Assembly: GCA_934176955.1 (NCBI GenBank)
Contig: CAKPOS010000001.1
Coordinates: forward strand, 124,001 to 188,000
Direction of reading: 5' to 3'
DNA length: 64,000 nucleotides
DNA from: an uncultured Bacilli bacterium
GTDB taxonomy: Bacteria > Bacillota_I > Bacilli_A > RF39 > UBA660
This document shows, piece by piece, positions 46,061 to 55,488 of the stretch. The position numbers and the translations under genes are program-made. The notes beneath the pieces are model-generated. The model did no database searches and was not told where the DNA came from. It saw nothing but the letters and a program-made list of their open reading frames with translations. Each line of letters begins with the position of its first letter. Within the stretch, counting starts at the first letter, position 1.

Positions 46061-46618
46061 TTATTCTTTTTCTTCATGATAATTTGAACGAAATAAATCT
46101 TTTTCTTGATCTGTTACTTCAATTTGAGAAATATCTGGTAAATCTTCTTTTGTGGATAACCCAAAATAATCAAGAAAATCATCGGTTGTTTTATAAAGAA
46201 TAGGATGACCTGGTAAGTCTGATTTTCCTGCTTCTTTAAGTAAGCCTTTAGCCAATAATTTTCTTAAGACAAAAACAGAGTCTACACCTCGCATTTCATC
46301 TATTTTTGCCCTTGTAATTGGCTCATTGTAAGCAACAATAGCTAAAACTTCTAAAGCTGCTTGCGACAAGATATGCGTTCTAGGATTTTCTAATAATTTT
46401 TCATAATATTCTTTATGTTCTTGTTTGGTAGTCAACTTTAAAGTATTTCCCAAATAACTTAGCCTAAGCCCTCTATTTTCTTCTTCATAATGAACTTTTA
46501 GTTGATAGACTAACTTTTTAGCTTCTTCTTCATCAAGAGATAAAATTGACATAATTTCTTTTAACGTCAGTCCATTATCTCCTTGAACATAAAGTAATCC
46601 TTCTAGTACACCTTCCAT
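46061..46618 (-). CDS. scpB: Segregation and condensation protein B
   Basis: Winged-helix subunit of the SMC-ScpAB condensin. It has 185 residues with two wHTH domains; YNEPITRAKIDEMRGVDSVFVLRKLLAKGLL is the family core. Its ATG overlaps the scpA stop (TAATG), so the two are coupled. Confidence 0.96.
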   Translation of the reverse strand: MEGVLEGLLYVQGDNGLTLKEIMSILSLDEEEAKKLVYQLKVHYEEENRGLRLSYLGNTLKLTTKQEHKEYYEKLLENPRTHILSQAALEVLAIVAYNEPITRAKIDEMRGVDSVFVLRKLLAKGLLKEAGKSDLPGHPILYKTTDDFLDYFGLSTKEDLPDISQIEVTDQEKDLFRSNYHEEKE

Positions 46619-47346
46619 TACATCACCTTCAATTCTATATAAATTTTATCAAAAGAAACCTCTTGGGTTAAATTTATTGCATTTTCTTTAGCTAATTCTA
46701 GAATTGACATAAACGTTACGACAATATAACTTTTATTATAAATATCAAATAAATCTTCAAATTCAGCTTTTTTCTTTATTTTTAAGTAAGAAATAATATC
46801 ACTTTTTCTTCTTTTTACACTATATTCTTTAGTGGTTATTCTCGTCGTTATTGGCTTTTCACTATTTTTACGAAGAAGAAATTTTTCCCATGCTTCAATA
46901 AGATTATCTACCGTTGCTTTCTCATCGGAAATAAATTTTTGTTCAGTAATTTCATTTAATTTTGAAGGAGCTTTCGTATAAATTTCTCTACGATGATATT
47001 CTAATTCTTTAAAATCTTTAGTTACTTCTTTATATTTTTGATATTCAATTAATTTTTCAATTAAGTTTTCTCTTGTTGCCATTTCTTCTTCCTCTTCATC
47101 GATAACTTCTTCTTTTTGTACTGGTAGTAAAGATTTGGATTTAATTTCCATTAGAGTCGCTGCCATTACTAAATATTCCGATGCAATATCAATATTTAAT
47201 TCTTCCATTTGATGGATGTACCCAAAATACTGATCAGTAATTTCGTTAATGTTAATGTCATGAATGTCAATATTAGATATTTTTACTAAATGTAAAAGTA
47301 AATCTAATGGTCCCTCAAATTCGTTAATTTTAATTTTGTATTCCAT
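46618..47346 (-). CDS. scpA: Segregation and condensation protein A
   Basis: Kleisin subunit that bridges SMC heads. It has 242 residues: the N-terminal FEGPLDLLLHLVKISNIDIHDI motif, EYLVMAATLMEIKSKSLLP, an acidic linker and a C-terminal winged helix. First gene of scpA-scpB(-pdp). Confidence 0.96.
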   Translation of the reverse strand: MEYKIKINEFEGPLDLLLHLVKISNIDIHDININEITDQYFGYIHQMEELNIDIASEYLVMAATLMEIKSKSLLPVQKEEVIDEEEEEMATRENLIEKLIEYQKYKEVTKDFKELEYHRREIYTKAPSKLNEITEQKFISDEKATVDNLIEAWEKFLLRKNSEKPITTRITTKEYSVKRRKSDIISYLKIKKKAEFEDLFDIYNKSYIVVTFMSILELAKENAINLTQEVSFDKIYIELKVM

Positions 47347-47467
47347 CTTTATTCCTCACTTACTTCTTCATTACCATTTGAATTATATCATGATTTTTAG
47401 AAAGTTTAAAGTTTTTTTCTTTCAGTCAAAGGAAAAAACTTTTATTTGAAAAGTTCTGTTTAACTTT

Positions 47468-47584
47468 ATGACGGATAAAAAATTAAATTCAAATATTCAA
47501 ACTATACCGCTCTATATAAATTATAATTTTTATTAAGTATTTAAATTGTAGTATAAATCATACTAGTATTTACTTATCCGTCAT
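47468..47584. repeat. MITE-like element with 11-bp terminal inverted repeats
   Basis: ATGACGGATAA (47468-47478) and TTATCCGTCAT (47574-47584) are perfect inverted repeats bounding 117 bp of AT-rich, non-coding sequence. Confidence 0.55.
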
Positions 47585-47604
47585 CATGTTTAATGTAACT
47601 ATTG

Positions 47605-47768
47605 AAAAAACTAAGATAAATTTTTAAGTTTTATATATTTTTTTAATTCAAAAATACTAATCAGTACTTTTCATCAATAATTACTCCCCTACTATTAATA
47701 TTCTAGGTACTATCTAAAAAATCCTTCTTATTTTAAAAAAACTAAGATAAATTTTTAAGCTTTATATA
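47605..47768. repeat. Direct-repeat pair flanking the orphan promoter
   Basis: AAAAACTAAGATAAATTTTT followed by AAG(T/C)TTTATATA occurs at about 47605-47637 and again at about 47735-47768. The copies differ at one base and enclose the sigma-H-like site at 47697-47725 and the palindromic AATACTAATCAGTACTT motif (about 47651). Confidence 0.6.
47697..47725 (-). promoter_or_regulatory. Orphan sigma-H-like promoter
   Basis: Minus strand: AGGATTT (47719-47725), 15 bases, GAATATT (47697-47703), then AGTAGGGGAG and an ATG that is followed after four codons by TAG. Same boxes and spacing as the comEA and exporter promoters, but no gene follows for 330 bp. Confidence 0.5.
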
Positions 47769-48074
47769 CTCTTTTTTTAGGACCTGTTCAAAAATAAATA
47801 TTAATTTTTTGAACTTTCATTTAAAGAAAAAACTATATTCCCATATTAATCAATTGATACTAGTAATCTGAATTAATATAGAAATATCGTTTGTAACAAT
47901 AAAAAATAACAATTAAGATAAAAAACATCTTAACCATTACTATTACAACAATAGAAAAAAATAATAAAATTAAATAAAATATAGTTCTCTCTTTCTTTGG
48001 GGATGTATTGTAGTAGAAAATAAAAAAGTCACGAGTAATATTTAAATTTTCACTAGTTTTCCTACTGAAAAAAT

Positions 48075-48247
48075 GATTCTTCGAAATTCGGTAGACCTAA
48101 CAAAAAATATTCGTTATAAATTTATTTCATATTCATTTGAATTTTTTTAAAATGATTTAGTTTTTTAAAATTTTAAGAAATAACATATAATAAAATAACG
48201 TCTAAAATTTAGAGGTGATTTTTAAGACCACCGAATTTCGAAGAACC
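48075..48247. repeat. ISL3-end MITE
   Basis: 173 bp with GATTCTTCGAAATTCGGTAG at the left and its near-complement, CCACCGAATTTCGAAGAACC, at the right. The ends match the ISL3 end at 41170-41192; the interior matches 17442-17578. No coding capacity. Confidence 0.7.
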
Positions 48248-48248
48248 G

Positions 48249-48270
48249 AAAAAACGACCTTTATCGGTCG
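48249..48270 (-). terminator. Terminator of the 54-aa gene
   Basis: CGACC/GGTCG stem with a GATAAA loop followed by six T on the minus strand, just after the stop at 48276. It abuts the MITE. Confidence 0.75.
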
Positions 48271-48275
48271 CTTTA

Positions 48276-48440
48276 TTACATCATATCTTCTAACTCATCA
48301 TACATACAATTCATTTCTTTTTTGGCGAATCTTTTTACTTCATTTAGGTATTTTTTTACATTCCCATTTCTCATTTGTTGGTATAACAAAGTACCACCAA
48401 CACCCATTGCTACACAAGCAATTGAACCTTTCATACTCAT
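48276..48440 (-). CDS. Small protein, 54 aa, glycine-rich N-terminal helix
   Basis: ATG 48440 with a very good AAGGAGTGGTTAGT site; stop TAA 48276-48278. The first 20 residues (MSMKGSIACVAMGVGGTLLY) form a short glycine-rich membrane-like helix; the rest is charged, with MYDELEDMM at the end. The binding site plus dedicated terminator argue for a real gene over the antisense frame. Family unknown; the layout resembles small YtxH-like or membrane-anchoring proteins. Confidence 0.65.
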   Translation of the reverse strand: MSMKGSIACVAMGVGGTLLYQQMRNGNVKKYLNEVKRFAKKEMNCMYDELEDMM

Positions 48441-48499
48441 ACTAACCACTCCTTAGAATCTATGATAGATACTTTTTTCGTATCCAATTATAGTATTGG

Positions 48500-50704
48500 T
48501 TATTTTTTCTCGTTTATACCTTGATATTGATATTTTTCTAAAATAAATTCTTTTAATGTTGTTTTACGATAATCGACAAAATCATTCATCACACCATTCA
48601 TAAAACATTTAGCGTCCCCTACTATCATTAAAGATTTTTTTGCTCTAGTTACGCCTGTATAAATTAATTTATTATAGAGCATTCGATTAAAATTATTCAC
48701 AATTGGCATGACCACAACAGGAAATTCACTTCCTTGTGCCTTATGAATAGATATTGCATATCCATGTCTGATATTTAGAAATTTATCTGGCGTATAAGTT
48801 ACATTTGCTCCATCATAAGAAATAATAATTTCATTTTTTTTACTTTCACTTTTCTTACTATCAATAATATCTGTAATATATCCGATATCCCCATTATAGA
48901 CATTAGCTTCTGTATCATTAATTAATTGTAATACTTTATCTCCTACCCGATAAATGATATCTCCATAGATTAATTCATTTTTTTTAGGACTAGGAGGATT
49001 CAGTAATTTTTGTAAATTTTTATTTAACCTATCTATTCCATTAATGCTTTTATACATAGGAGCAAGAACTTGTACTTCATGATCGGTATATCCCTTTTTT
49101 AAAGCATTATCGACAATATAAAGAATAGTGGGAATTACTTTTTCATTCTCACACATTAAAAAGTTATAGTCATCTCTTTTCCAAATGAAATCATCTGATA
49201 AATCTTTATCCCGAATTTCTCCTGCTAAAATAGGAATATAAGAATTTTCATTCTGCCGATATAAACAATTTAATTTGACAACATCAATAATAGCTGAATC
49301 AATTAAATCTTTTAATACTTGTCCTTGAGAGACACTAGGAAGTTGAAAATAATCTCCTACTAAAATTAATTTGACATCTCTTTTAATTCCTTTTAATAAA
49401 GAAGACATCAAAATGGTATCTAGCATACTTACTTCATCCACAATAATATATTTCTCCTTATTGGGATTATACTCATTGACAGCAAAATCATTTTTATCTT
49501 TATCATATCCTAAATAGCGATGGATCGTACAAGCATATAACCCAGTTGTTTCAGCCATTCTTTTTGCCGCTCTACCCGTTGGTGCTAAAAGGGCAAATTC
49601 ATTATCCTTGGCTTTATATATTGTTCGAAATAAAGTAACAATTGCTTTAATAATCGTTGTTTTTCCGGTACCAGGACCTCCTGTAATAATCGTTAAATTA
49701 TTCGTAATTGCTTTTTGAATGGCCTCTTTTTGAATTTTATCATATAAGATTCCATTTTCTTTTTCCAAAGAAGAAATCTTGTCATTTAAATGACTTATCT
49801 TATTTTTAGTCATATCATTCATAAAACAAAGTCTATCCGCAATATATTTCTCTGCTTCATAAAATGCTTTTAAATAATATTTTTCTTGAACAATTACAAC
49901 TTTTCTTTGTTCATTTAGTTTAAGAAGATTATATTCTAATACTTCATCATTAATAGTATGATTATACTTTAGTAAATTATGTTTAATTTCATCATATTCC
50001 ATATAAGTATTTCCTGTTTCAAAAGTAGAAGAATTCATGATATAAATAATTAATGCTTGAATTCTTCGGTCATCATTTTCTTCTATTCCTGAATTTAAAG
50101 CAATGGAATCAATATCTTGAAAATTAAAATCCATTTCTTCAATTAAATCATAAATATTTTCCGTAATTTTATCCATCGTTTTCTCTTTATATTTATTAAT
50201 CAATGACAAAGCATTTTTATTAGAAAAACCTAATGTTGTTAAATCCATGACAACTTGACTAGAAGATTGATAGTCATTTAATACTTTATAAATTCTATCA
50301 ATTCTTGCTTGAGGTAATCTTGGAATTTTCTTTAGGCGATCTTTATCATTTAAAATAATCTCTAAAGTTTTTTCACCAAAAGCATCTACAATTTTTGTGG
50401 CCGTACTTTCTCCAATAGGAAAAATATCACTTGATAAAAATTCAACTAATTCTTCTTTTTTTGTTGGTAAAAGAAGTTCATAATGTGTAACATGGAATTG
50501 ATTTCCATATTTAGGATGCTTAGTATATTCTCCTTCCATGGTGTAATTGCTTCTTATTCTTAAATTAAAAAATGTTCCCGTAAAATAAATACTAGTATTA
50601 CTAAAATCCAAGTCTGTTTCTTTTAATTTTAAAACGCCTACAACATAGCCATTTTCTTGATTAGCATAGATTTCTTTAATAAATGTTCCCTTTATATAAC
50701 TCAA
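48500..50704 (-). CDS. recD2: RecD2-type ATP-dependent DNA helicase
   Basis: SF1B 5'-3' helicase acting in DNA repair without RecBC. About 734 residues: N-terminal OB-like region, helix-hairpin-helix repeats (about 90-210), Walker A GGPGTGKTT (about 345), motif II VDEVSMLD, LVGDYFQLPSVSQGQVL, and the C-terminal YAISIHKAQGSEFPVV and YTGVTRAKKSLMIVG motifs. The start is taken as TTG 50704 behind GGTGAT; another TTG lies four codons upstream. Confidence 0.93.
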   Translation of the reverse strand: MSYIKGTFIKEIYANQENGYVVGVLKLKETDLDFSNTSIYFTGTFFNLRIRSNYTMEGEYTKHPKYGNQFHVTHYELLLPTKKEELVEFLSSDIFPIGESTATKIVDAFGEKTLEIILNDKDRLKKIPRLPQARIDRIYKVLNDYQSSSQVVMDLTTLGFSNKNALSLINKYKEKTMDKITENIYDLIEEMDFNFQDIDSIALNSGIEENDDRRIQALIIYIMNSSTFETGNTYMEYDEIKHNLLKYNHTINDEVLEYNLLKLNEQRKVVIVQEKYYLKAFYEAEKYIADRLCFMNDMTKNKISHLNDKISSLEKENGILYDKIQKEAIQKAITNNLTIITGGPGTGKTTIIKAIVTLFRTIYKAKDNEFALLAPTGRAAKRMAETTGLYACTIHRYLGYDKDKNDFAVNEYNPNKEKYIIVDEVSMLDTILMSSLLKGIKRDVKLILVGDYFQLPSVSQGQVLKDLIDSAIIDVVKLNCLYRQNENSYIPILAGEIRDKDLSDDFIWKRDDYNFLMCENEKVIPTILYIVDNALKKGYTDHEVQVLAPMYKSINGIDRLNKNLQKLLNPPSPKKNELIYGDIIYRVGDKVLQLINDTEANVYNGDIGYITDIIDSKKSESKKNEIIISYDGANVTYTPDKFLNIRHGYAISIHKAQGSEFPVVVMPIVNNFNRMLYNKLIYTGVTRAKKSLMIVGDAKCFMNGVMNDFVDYRKTTLKEFILEKYQYQGINEKK

Positions 50705-50807
50705 ATGTATCACCAACTTTTCGCATAAAAATTATATCACAGAAGAAAAAAAATAGATACTCCTTCGTTCTATTTTTGAAAAATACTTACTTTTATTTTT
50801 TCCTTTT

Positions 50808-51344
50808 TTAAGGAATATATTTGAAGTAAGGATTGTTTTCTAATTCTTCTTGTAAAGTAGTTTTCTCTCCATGACCAGGATATAACGTAATTTCTTGATT
50901 ATATTGTTTTATTTTTTGAAGGCTTTGCAGCATTTCGTTGAAGTTGCCGCCTTCTAAGTCACATCGTCCGATTGTTCCTTTAAAAATAAAATCTCCTACA
51001 AACATCACTTTATTTTCTTTAAAGTAGTAACAAACAGAGTCATTACTATGTCCTTTCGTAAAAATAACTTCTAAAGAAAAATTACCAATAGAAAGGTTTC
51101 CTTCTTTTAAATTACTATACTGATAAACTGGATAATGAAAATCTTCTTCCAACTTTTGCAAACATCCAATATGGTCAAAATGACCATGAGTAATTAATAT
51201 TCCTACTATCTTTTTTCCTTGAATAAAATTTACTATTTTTTGATATTCATCTCCTGGGTCAATTAAAAGATAAGTATTATTTTTTTCTACTAAATAACAA
51301 TTACATTGTAATTCTCCTACTTCTATTTTTGCAATTTTTAACAT
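50808..51344 (-). CDS. Metallo-beta-lactamase-fold hydrolase (YqgX/glyoxalase II-like)
   Basis: 178 residues with the full metal set: THGHFDH, a later His in FTKGHSNDS, Asp in VGDFIF and His in YPGHGEKT. Such proteins hydrolyse glutathione- or bacillithiol-type thioesters in relatives; the substrate here is unknown. The start at 51344 follows GAAAGGAGAAAATAGG; the longer frame to 51413 overlaps mraY. Confidence 0.88.
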   Translation of the reverse strand: MLKIAKIEVGELQCNCYLVEKNNTYLLIDPGDEYQKIVNFIQGKKIVGILITHGHFDHIGCLQKLEEDFHYPVYQYSNLKEGNLSIGNFSLEVIFTKGHSNDSVCYYFKENKVMFVGDFIFKGTIGRCDLEGGNFNEMLQSLQKIKQYNQEITLYPGHGEKTTLQEELENNPYFKYIP

Positions 51345-51396
51345 CCTATTTTCTCCTTTCTTTGATAAAGAAAAAAATTCACTTTTATCATGAATT

Positions 51397-52389
51397 TTAT
51401 AACCATACACCATAAATTAATGCCAGCAAACTTAAGATAAATCCTGCGATCCAGAACAGTTTGACAATATCTCCTTCACTCCAACCAAGTCGTTCAAAAT
51501 GATGATGAATTGGTGTCATCAAAAATACTCGTTTTTTAAATACCACAACTGAAAATATTTGAATAATTACTGATAATGTTTCAATAACAAATACTCCACC
51601 AATTACTGCTAAAGAAAATTCATGTGAAGTTAGTATTGCAACAGTTGCTAAAGTTGCTCCTAAAGATAAACTTCCTGTATCTCCCATAAATACTTTAGCG
51701 GGATGAGAATTAAAAACCAAAAATCCCATTAAGCATCCGACTAAAATAAAACAAAATATTCCAATATCTTGATATCCTGTTATCCATTTACTATTCCATG
51801 CAATTAACCCATATGATAAAAATGCAATTGCCGACAGTCCCCCTGACAATCCATCTAATCCATCGGTTAAATTCACAGCATTTGAAGTTCCTATTAATAA
51901 AAATAAAATAAAAACTCCATAAAACCAATTTAAATTCCACTCTAAATTAAACAAAGTAACACGTAGTACAGAATCTCCATCTCCAAAATGTCTAAACAAA
52001 ACATAAAATACTAAAGCAACAACAAACTGTAAAAAGAGCTTTTGCATTTGAGTTAAGCCTTTATTCTCATGATGTTTTAAACTAATATAATCATCTAAAA
52101 AACCAATCATAGCATAACTAATCAAAACAAATAAAATGATAAACAAATTAATAGAATACTGCATTTTATTGGTTAAAAGCAAAAGTATTACAGTAATAAT
52201 ACAAGGAATAATAAAAATAAATCCTCCCATAGTTGGCGTTCCTGCTTTATTTCTATGAGCATCTACATAAACATTAATTCTTTGTCCCGCTTTAATTCTT
52301 TTTAAAATAGGGATTAAAATTACCCCAAAAATTGTCGAAATAATAAATCCTATCATTAAAGCAAATAATGATTTTGTGAGAACCAACAT
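51397..52389 (-). CDS. mraY: Phospho-N-acetylmuramoyl-pentapeptide-transferase
   Basis: Integral membrane enzyme forming lipid I from UDP-MurNAc-pentapeptide and undecaprenyl phosphate. It has 330 residues and about ten helices; catalytic loops DDYISLKHHENKGL and NLTDGLDGL and the HHHFERLGW loop are intact. Its place downstream of the interrupted PBP shows the PBP is the dcw-cluster type. Confidence 0.96.
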   Translation of the reverse strand: MLVLTKSLFALMIGFIISTIFGVILIPILKRIKAGQRINVYVDAHRNKAGTPTMGGFIFIIPCIITVILLLLTNKMQYSINLFIILFVLISYAMIGFLDDYISLKHHENKGLTQMQKLFLQFVVALVFYVLFRHFGDGDSVLRVTLFNLEWNLNWFYGVFILFLLIGTSNAVNLTDGLDGLSGGLSAIAFLSYGLIAWNSKWITGYQDIGIFCFILVGCLMGFLVFNSHPAKVFMGDTGSLSLGATLATVAILTSHEFSLAVIGGVFVIETLSVIIQIFSVVVFKKRVFLMTPIHHHFERLGWSEGDIVKLFWIAGFILSLLALIYGVWL

Positions 52390-52627
52390 AAAATCACATC
52401 CGTTTCTACTAAAATTATATCATAAAAATATTTAAAAATTCTTGAATATTTATTTACTTGACATTTTGGCTGTAAATATTTTATTTTATTACTAATTAAA
52501 GATGACTATTTGATAATAAAATTTCTTAAAAAGATTGATTTCATCCGAAAAATTTATATAATAAGATTATTTTTCAGAAATTATGCTATTATATTGTTGT
52601 AAATGAATGGGAAGAAGAAATACAAAT

Positions 52628-52860
52628 AATAATGGAACAATAGATAATTTAACAGGAATTGGAAATTCATGGCATCTTCAGCAAAATTATCTTTCCTACA
52701 TTAAATTTCATCAAAATACGAAACTTATTATGATTGATGGAGAAATTTTTTAAACCAATTAATGATATTTTTGGACACAACATTGGTGAATTATACCTAA
52801 AAACAGTTGTGCAACTACTTACCAAGAATTTTCCTGATTCTTTAGTTATTCGTGTTCATC
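52628..52860 (+). pseudogene. GGDEF (diguanylate cyclase) domain remnant
   Basis: Plus-strand fragment. The first frame reads IDNLTGIGNSWHLQQNYL and KLIMIDGEIF, then a TAA; after a one-base shift at a T-run the next frame reads FKPINDIFGHNIGELYLK and ends SLVIRVH. These match the DxLTGxxNR start and the DxFKxINDxxGHxxGD helix of GGDEF domains. The remnant stops just before the GGDEF signature, where it meets the PBP 3' end. Confidence 0.7.
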
Positions 52861-52864
52861 TTTA

Positions 52865-53726
52865 TTACTCCAACATTAATCGAACCGTAGATCCTAAAGG
52901 AATACTACTTCCTGCACTTGGTGACATAGAAATTACCTTATCCCCTGTTCCTGAATATTCAATGTTAAAATCTTTAAGCTTTTCTCTAGCTTCTTTAGTA
53001 GTTAATCCAATAACATTCTCAATCGTTTTATATTTAGTATCAAAATAGCGATATTCTTTTTGGAATCCCCCTTCTCTTTTTTCAATTTTTAAAACAGGAA
53101 TAACATCTTCTAAAATATTTCTAGCAATAGGAGCTGCTATTGTCCCTCCATAGGCAACAGCCCCTTTAGGATTATCAATTGCAACATAAACAACAATTTG
53201 AGGATCATCAGCAGGCATAAAGCCAATAAATGAAGTAATATAGTTTCCTACCATATAAACTCCATTATTTACTTTTTGCGCTGTTCCTGTTTTTCCGCCT
53301 ACTCGGTATCCGTCAATATAAGCATTTCTTCCACTTCCTAAAGCAACAACACTTTCTAGAGCATATCTTACTTTTTTGCTAGTTTCTTTTTTAATAACCT
53401 TTCGTACTTCTTTTGAATGATTTTCCTGAATAATTTCTCCTGTTTCAGATTCTATTAACCGTTTAACAATATATGGTTTATATAAGGTTCCTCCATTAAT
53501 AATGGCACTAACCGCTGTGATTTGTTGAAGAGCAGTAACGCTAACCCCTTGACCAAAAGCCGTTGTTGCTAGTTCTACTGGTCCTACTTTAGATAACGGG
53601 AAGAGAATACCACTTCCTTCTCCATTTAAATCAATCCCCGTTTTTTCTCCAAATCCAAATTTATCAATATATTGAAATAAAGTTTCTTTTCCTATCCTTC
53701 TTCCTAATTCAACAAATCCTGGGTTG
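52865..53726 (-). pseudogene. Class B penicillin-binding protein, C-terminal fragment (interrupted gene)
   Basis: 287 in-frame codons from the element junction to TAA at 52865: INPGFVELGRRIG, then the rest of the transpeptidase domain with GGKTGTAQK (KTG motif, restored residue about 495) and one PASTA domain at the end (VIGLTTKEAREKLKDFN). There is no start codon of its own before an ATG at 53254. Joined with 61397-62448 it gives a complete 636-codon protein. Left alone it lacks SxxK and SxN. Confidence 0.9.
53724..53726. other. Left attachment junction of the serine-recombinase element
   Basis: Plus strand CCTGGG-TTG-ATGGGATTTG: PBP sequence, shared 3-bp core, then element. TTG recurs at 61397-61399. 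PBP homology stops exactly here, and a TAA in the PBP frame lies about 20 bases into the element. Confidence 0.75.
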
Positions 53727-53901
53727 ATGGGATTTGATATTTATATTTAAAAAAAATATTCGACATTTTTAATTGCTTTATCGTCTACTAAAATTCTATA
53801 CTCCAACTAATTTTTTATCATTAGTAAAGTACTTAAGAAGTATTTTTCTCTTCTAAATCTCTTTTTTATAGAATAATAGACTCAATTTATTTCATCACTA
53901 T

Positions 53902-55488
53902 TTAGTTTTCATAATAAACTTTCTTAATACTACCATCATTAAAATATATTTTAAAATTCATTTGATATCTTGTATTTAATTTAGTGACAACAATCTTATC
54001 AATCAATAAATTCACATAAATATTTAAATGATGATAAATATCAGTTATCCTATCAATTTCTAACTCAATATCTTTTAATCTTTTTTCATTATCTTTTTTA
54101 TCCTTCCTATTATCTATTTCATTCATTAGTTTGTTTATCTCTATTGTATTTCTATTTAATTTAGTGTTTAATTCTTCATTAGAAATAATATTGGCTATAT
54201 TTAAATTAATCAATTTATCTCTTCTTACATTTAGTTCTTCTAACTCTTTTTGTCTTGATATTTTTACTTGATTATTCACTTTAAAAAATACTTCCTGATA
54301 TAAACTAATCATTTCATTTTTATCTAATTGGATATTATTTCTTACAAATCCTTCTAATAAATTGCTAATAAAATCATCAAGAATTCTTTCTCTTATTATT
54401 GGAGAATGACAAGAGAGGATACCTTCTTCTTTATATTTTTTACAAACCCAAGTTGGATTACTCTTTCTGTTGCTTCCTGCACATCTAATAAATACAGTGT
54501 TATGTTCATGACAAAAAAGTTTATTCGTATACTTTCCTTTTTCGATATTTTTTTGAGATGTAGTAATATTCAACTTCCTTTTATGGTATCTTTTTTGATA
54601 TAAATCATTTGCTTTATTCCATAGTTCTTCTGATACAATTGGTTCAATTAAGTCCGTTTTATAAATAATTTGTTTCTCTTTAGGAATAGGTATTTTTTTA
54701 TGGGTTTTATAACTTTCTACCCTGCTTAAATTAGCGGTATAATATCCTTTAAATCTTGGATTAATTAAAAGTTTTTTTAAAGTGGTTCCTGAATAAGGAT
54801 TGCCATTTTTATTTTGATATCCTTTTTCAAATAAAAAATCAGAAATACTTTCAAAAGAATACTTACCAGTTGCATATAAATTAAATAATATTTCTATTAT
54901 TGGTCTTTCTTCTTCATTGATAATCATCTTGCCATCTTTTTTATAATATCCTGTTAAATTTCCTCCTATTATTTTACCTTCTTTAATCATTCTTTTGATT
55001 CCAAATTTTACTCTTTCTGATAGTTTTCTTACCTCATCCTGTGCTAAGCTTGACATGAGTGTTAGTCTAAACTCACTATCTGGATATAAAGTATTGATAT
55101 TATCACTGATAAAAAATACAGCAGTTCCATGACGAAGAAGTTCTTCTGTATATTTGATACTATCTACAACATTACGAGAAAATCTAGAGATTTCTTTGGT
55201 TACAATTAAATCTAATTTACCTTGTTTTGCGTCTTCTATCATTTTCAAAAAATTTTCTCTATTTTTAACGCTAGTCCCACTGATTCCTTCATCAATATAT
55301 TCTCCTACTAAATGCCAATTTTTATTCTCATCAATCATTTCTCTAAAATAATTGGACTGATTTTCCAAACTATTTAATTGGTCATTTTTATCTGTTGATA
55401 CCCTAGCGTAGTAACCAACATTCAAATTCATATCAAATATTGTTTTTCCTAATAACAAATCACTTCTTGTTTGAAGAATATTCATCAT
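53902..55488 (-). CDS. Large serine recombinase (integrase/excisionase)
   Basis: 528 residues. Resolvase domain (about 20-165) with catalytic Ser in GYYARVSTDKND and conserved Arg in EISRFSRN and DEVRKLSERVKFG; recombinase domain (about 185-290, YKKDGKMIINEEE); zinc ribbon (about 325-370, LFCHEHN and WVCKKY); C-terminal coiled coil (about 395-480). All catalytic parts look intact. It lies 175 bp from the left junction, as expected. GAAGGAG precedes two adjacent ATGs, 55488 and 55485. Confidence 0.93.
   Translation of the reverse strand: MMNILQTRSDLLLGKTIFDMNLNVGYYARVSTDKNDQLNSLENQSNYFREMIDENKNWHLVGEYIDEGISGTSVKNRENFLKMIEDAKQGKLDLIVTKEISRFSRNVVDSIKYTEELLRHGTAVFFISDNINTLYPDSEFRLTLMSSLAQDEVRKLSERVKFGIKRMIKEGKIIGGNLTGYYKKDGKMIINEEERPIIEILFNLYATGKYSFESISDFLFEKGYQNKNGNPYSGTTLKKLLINPRFKGYYTANLSRVESYKTHKKIPIPKEKQIIYKTDLIEPIVSEELWNKANDLYQKRYHKRKLNITTSQKNIEKGKYTNKLFCHEHNTVFIRCAGSNRKSNPTWVCKKYKEEGILSCHSPIIRERILDDFISNLLEGFVRNNIQLDKNEMISLYQEVFFKVNNQVKISRQKELEELNVRRDKLINLNIANIISNEELNTKLNRNTIEINKLMNEIDNRKDKKDNEKRLKDIELEIDRITDIYHHLNIYVNLLIDKIVVTKLNTRYQMNFKIYFNDGSIKKVYYEN

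Larger units (their letters stand above)
47347..48275. other. Repeat-filled 0.9-kb gap without intact genes
   Basis: Holds a 117-bp inverted-repeat element, an orphan sigma-H-like promoter flanked by direct repeats, a 173-bp ISL3-end repeat and the terminator of the 48.3-kb gene. Around 47830-48030 the minus strand keeps an open hydrophobic stretch of about 55 codons (SPKKERTIFYLILL...) without a start codon, possibly a gene fragment. Confidence 0.55.

Noticed and set aside
48215..48445. Plus-strand frame of 76 codons over the 54-aa gene
   Set aside because: It starts inside the MITE, has no family resemblance, and is antisense to a minus-strand gene with an excellent binding site and terminator.
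53721..53726. Alternative 2-bp core (CC/GG) next to TTG for the element crossover
   Set aside because: It would also keep the frame but gives NSCNLG; the TTG core gives NSCNPG, the usual sequence after SxN. Not fully excluded.
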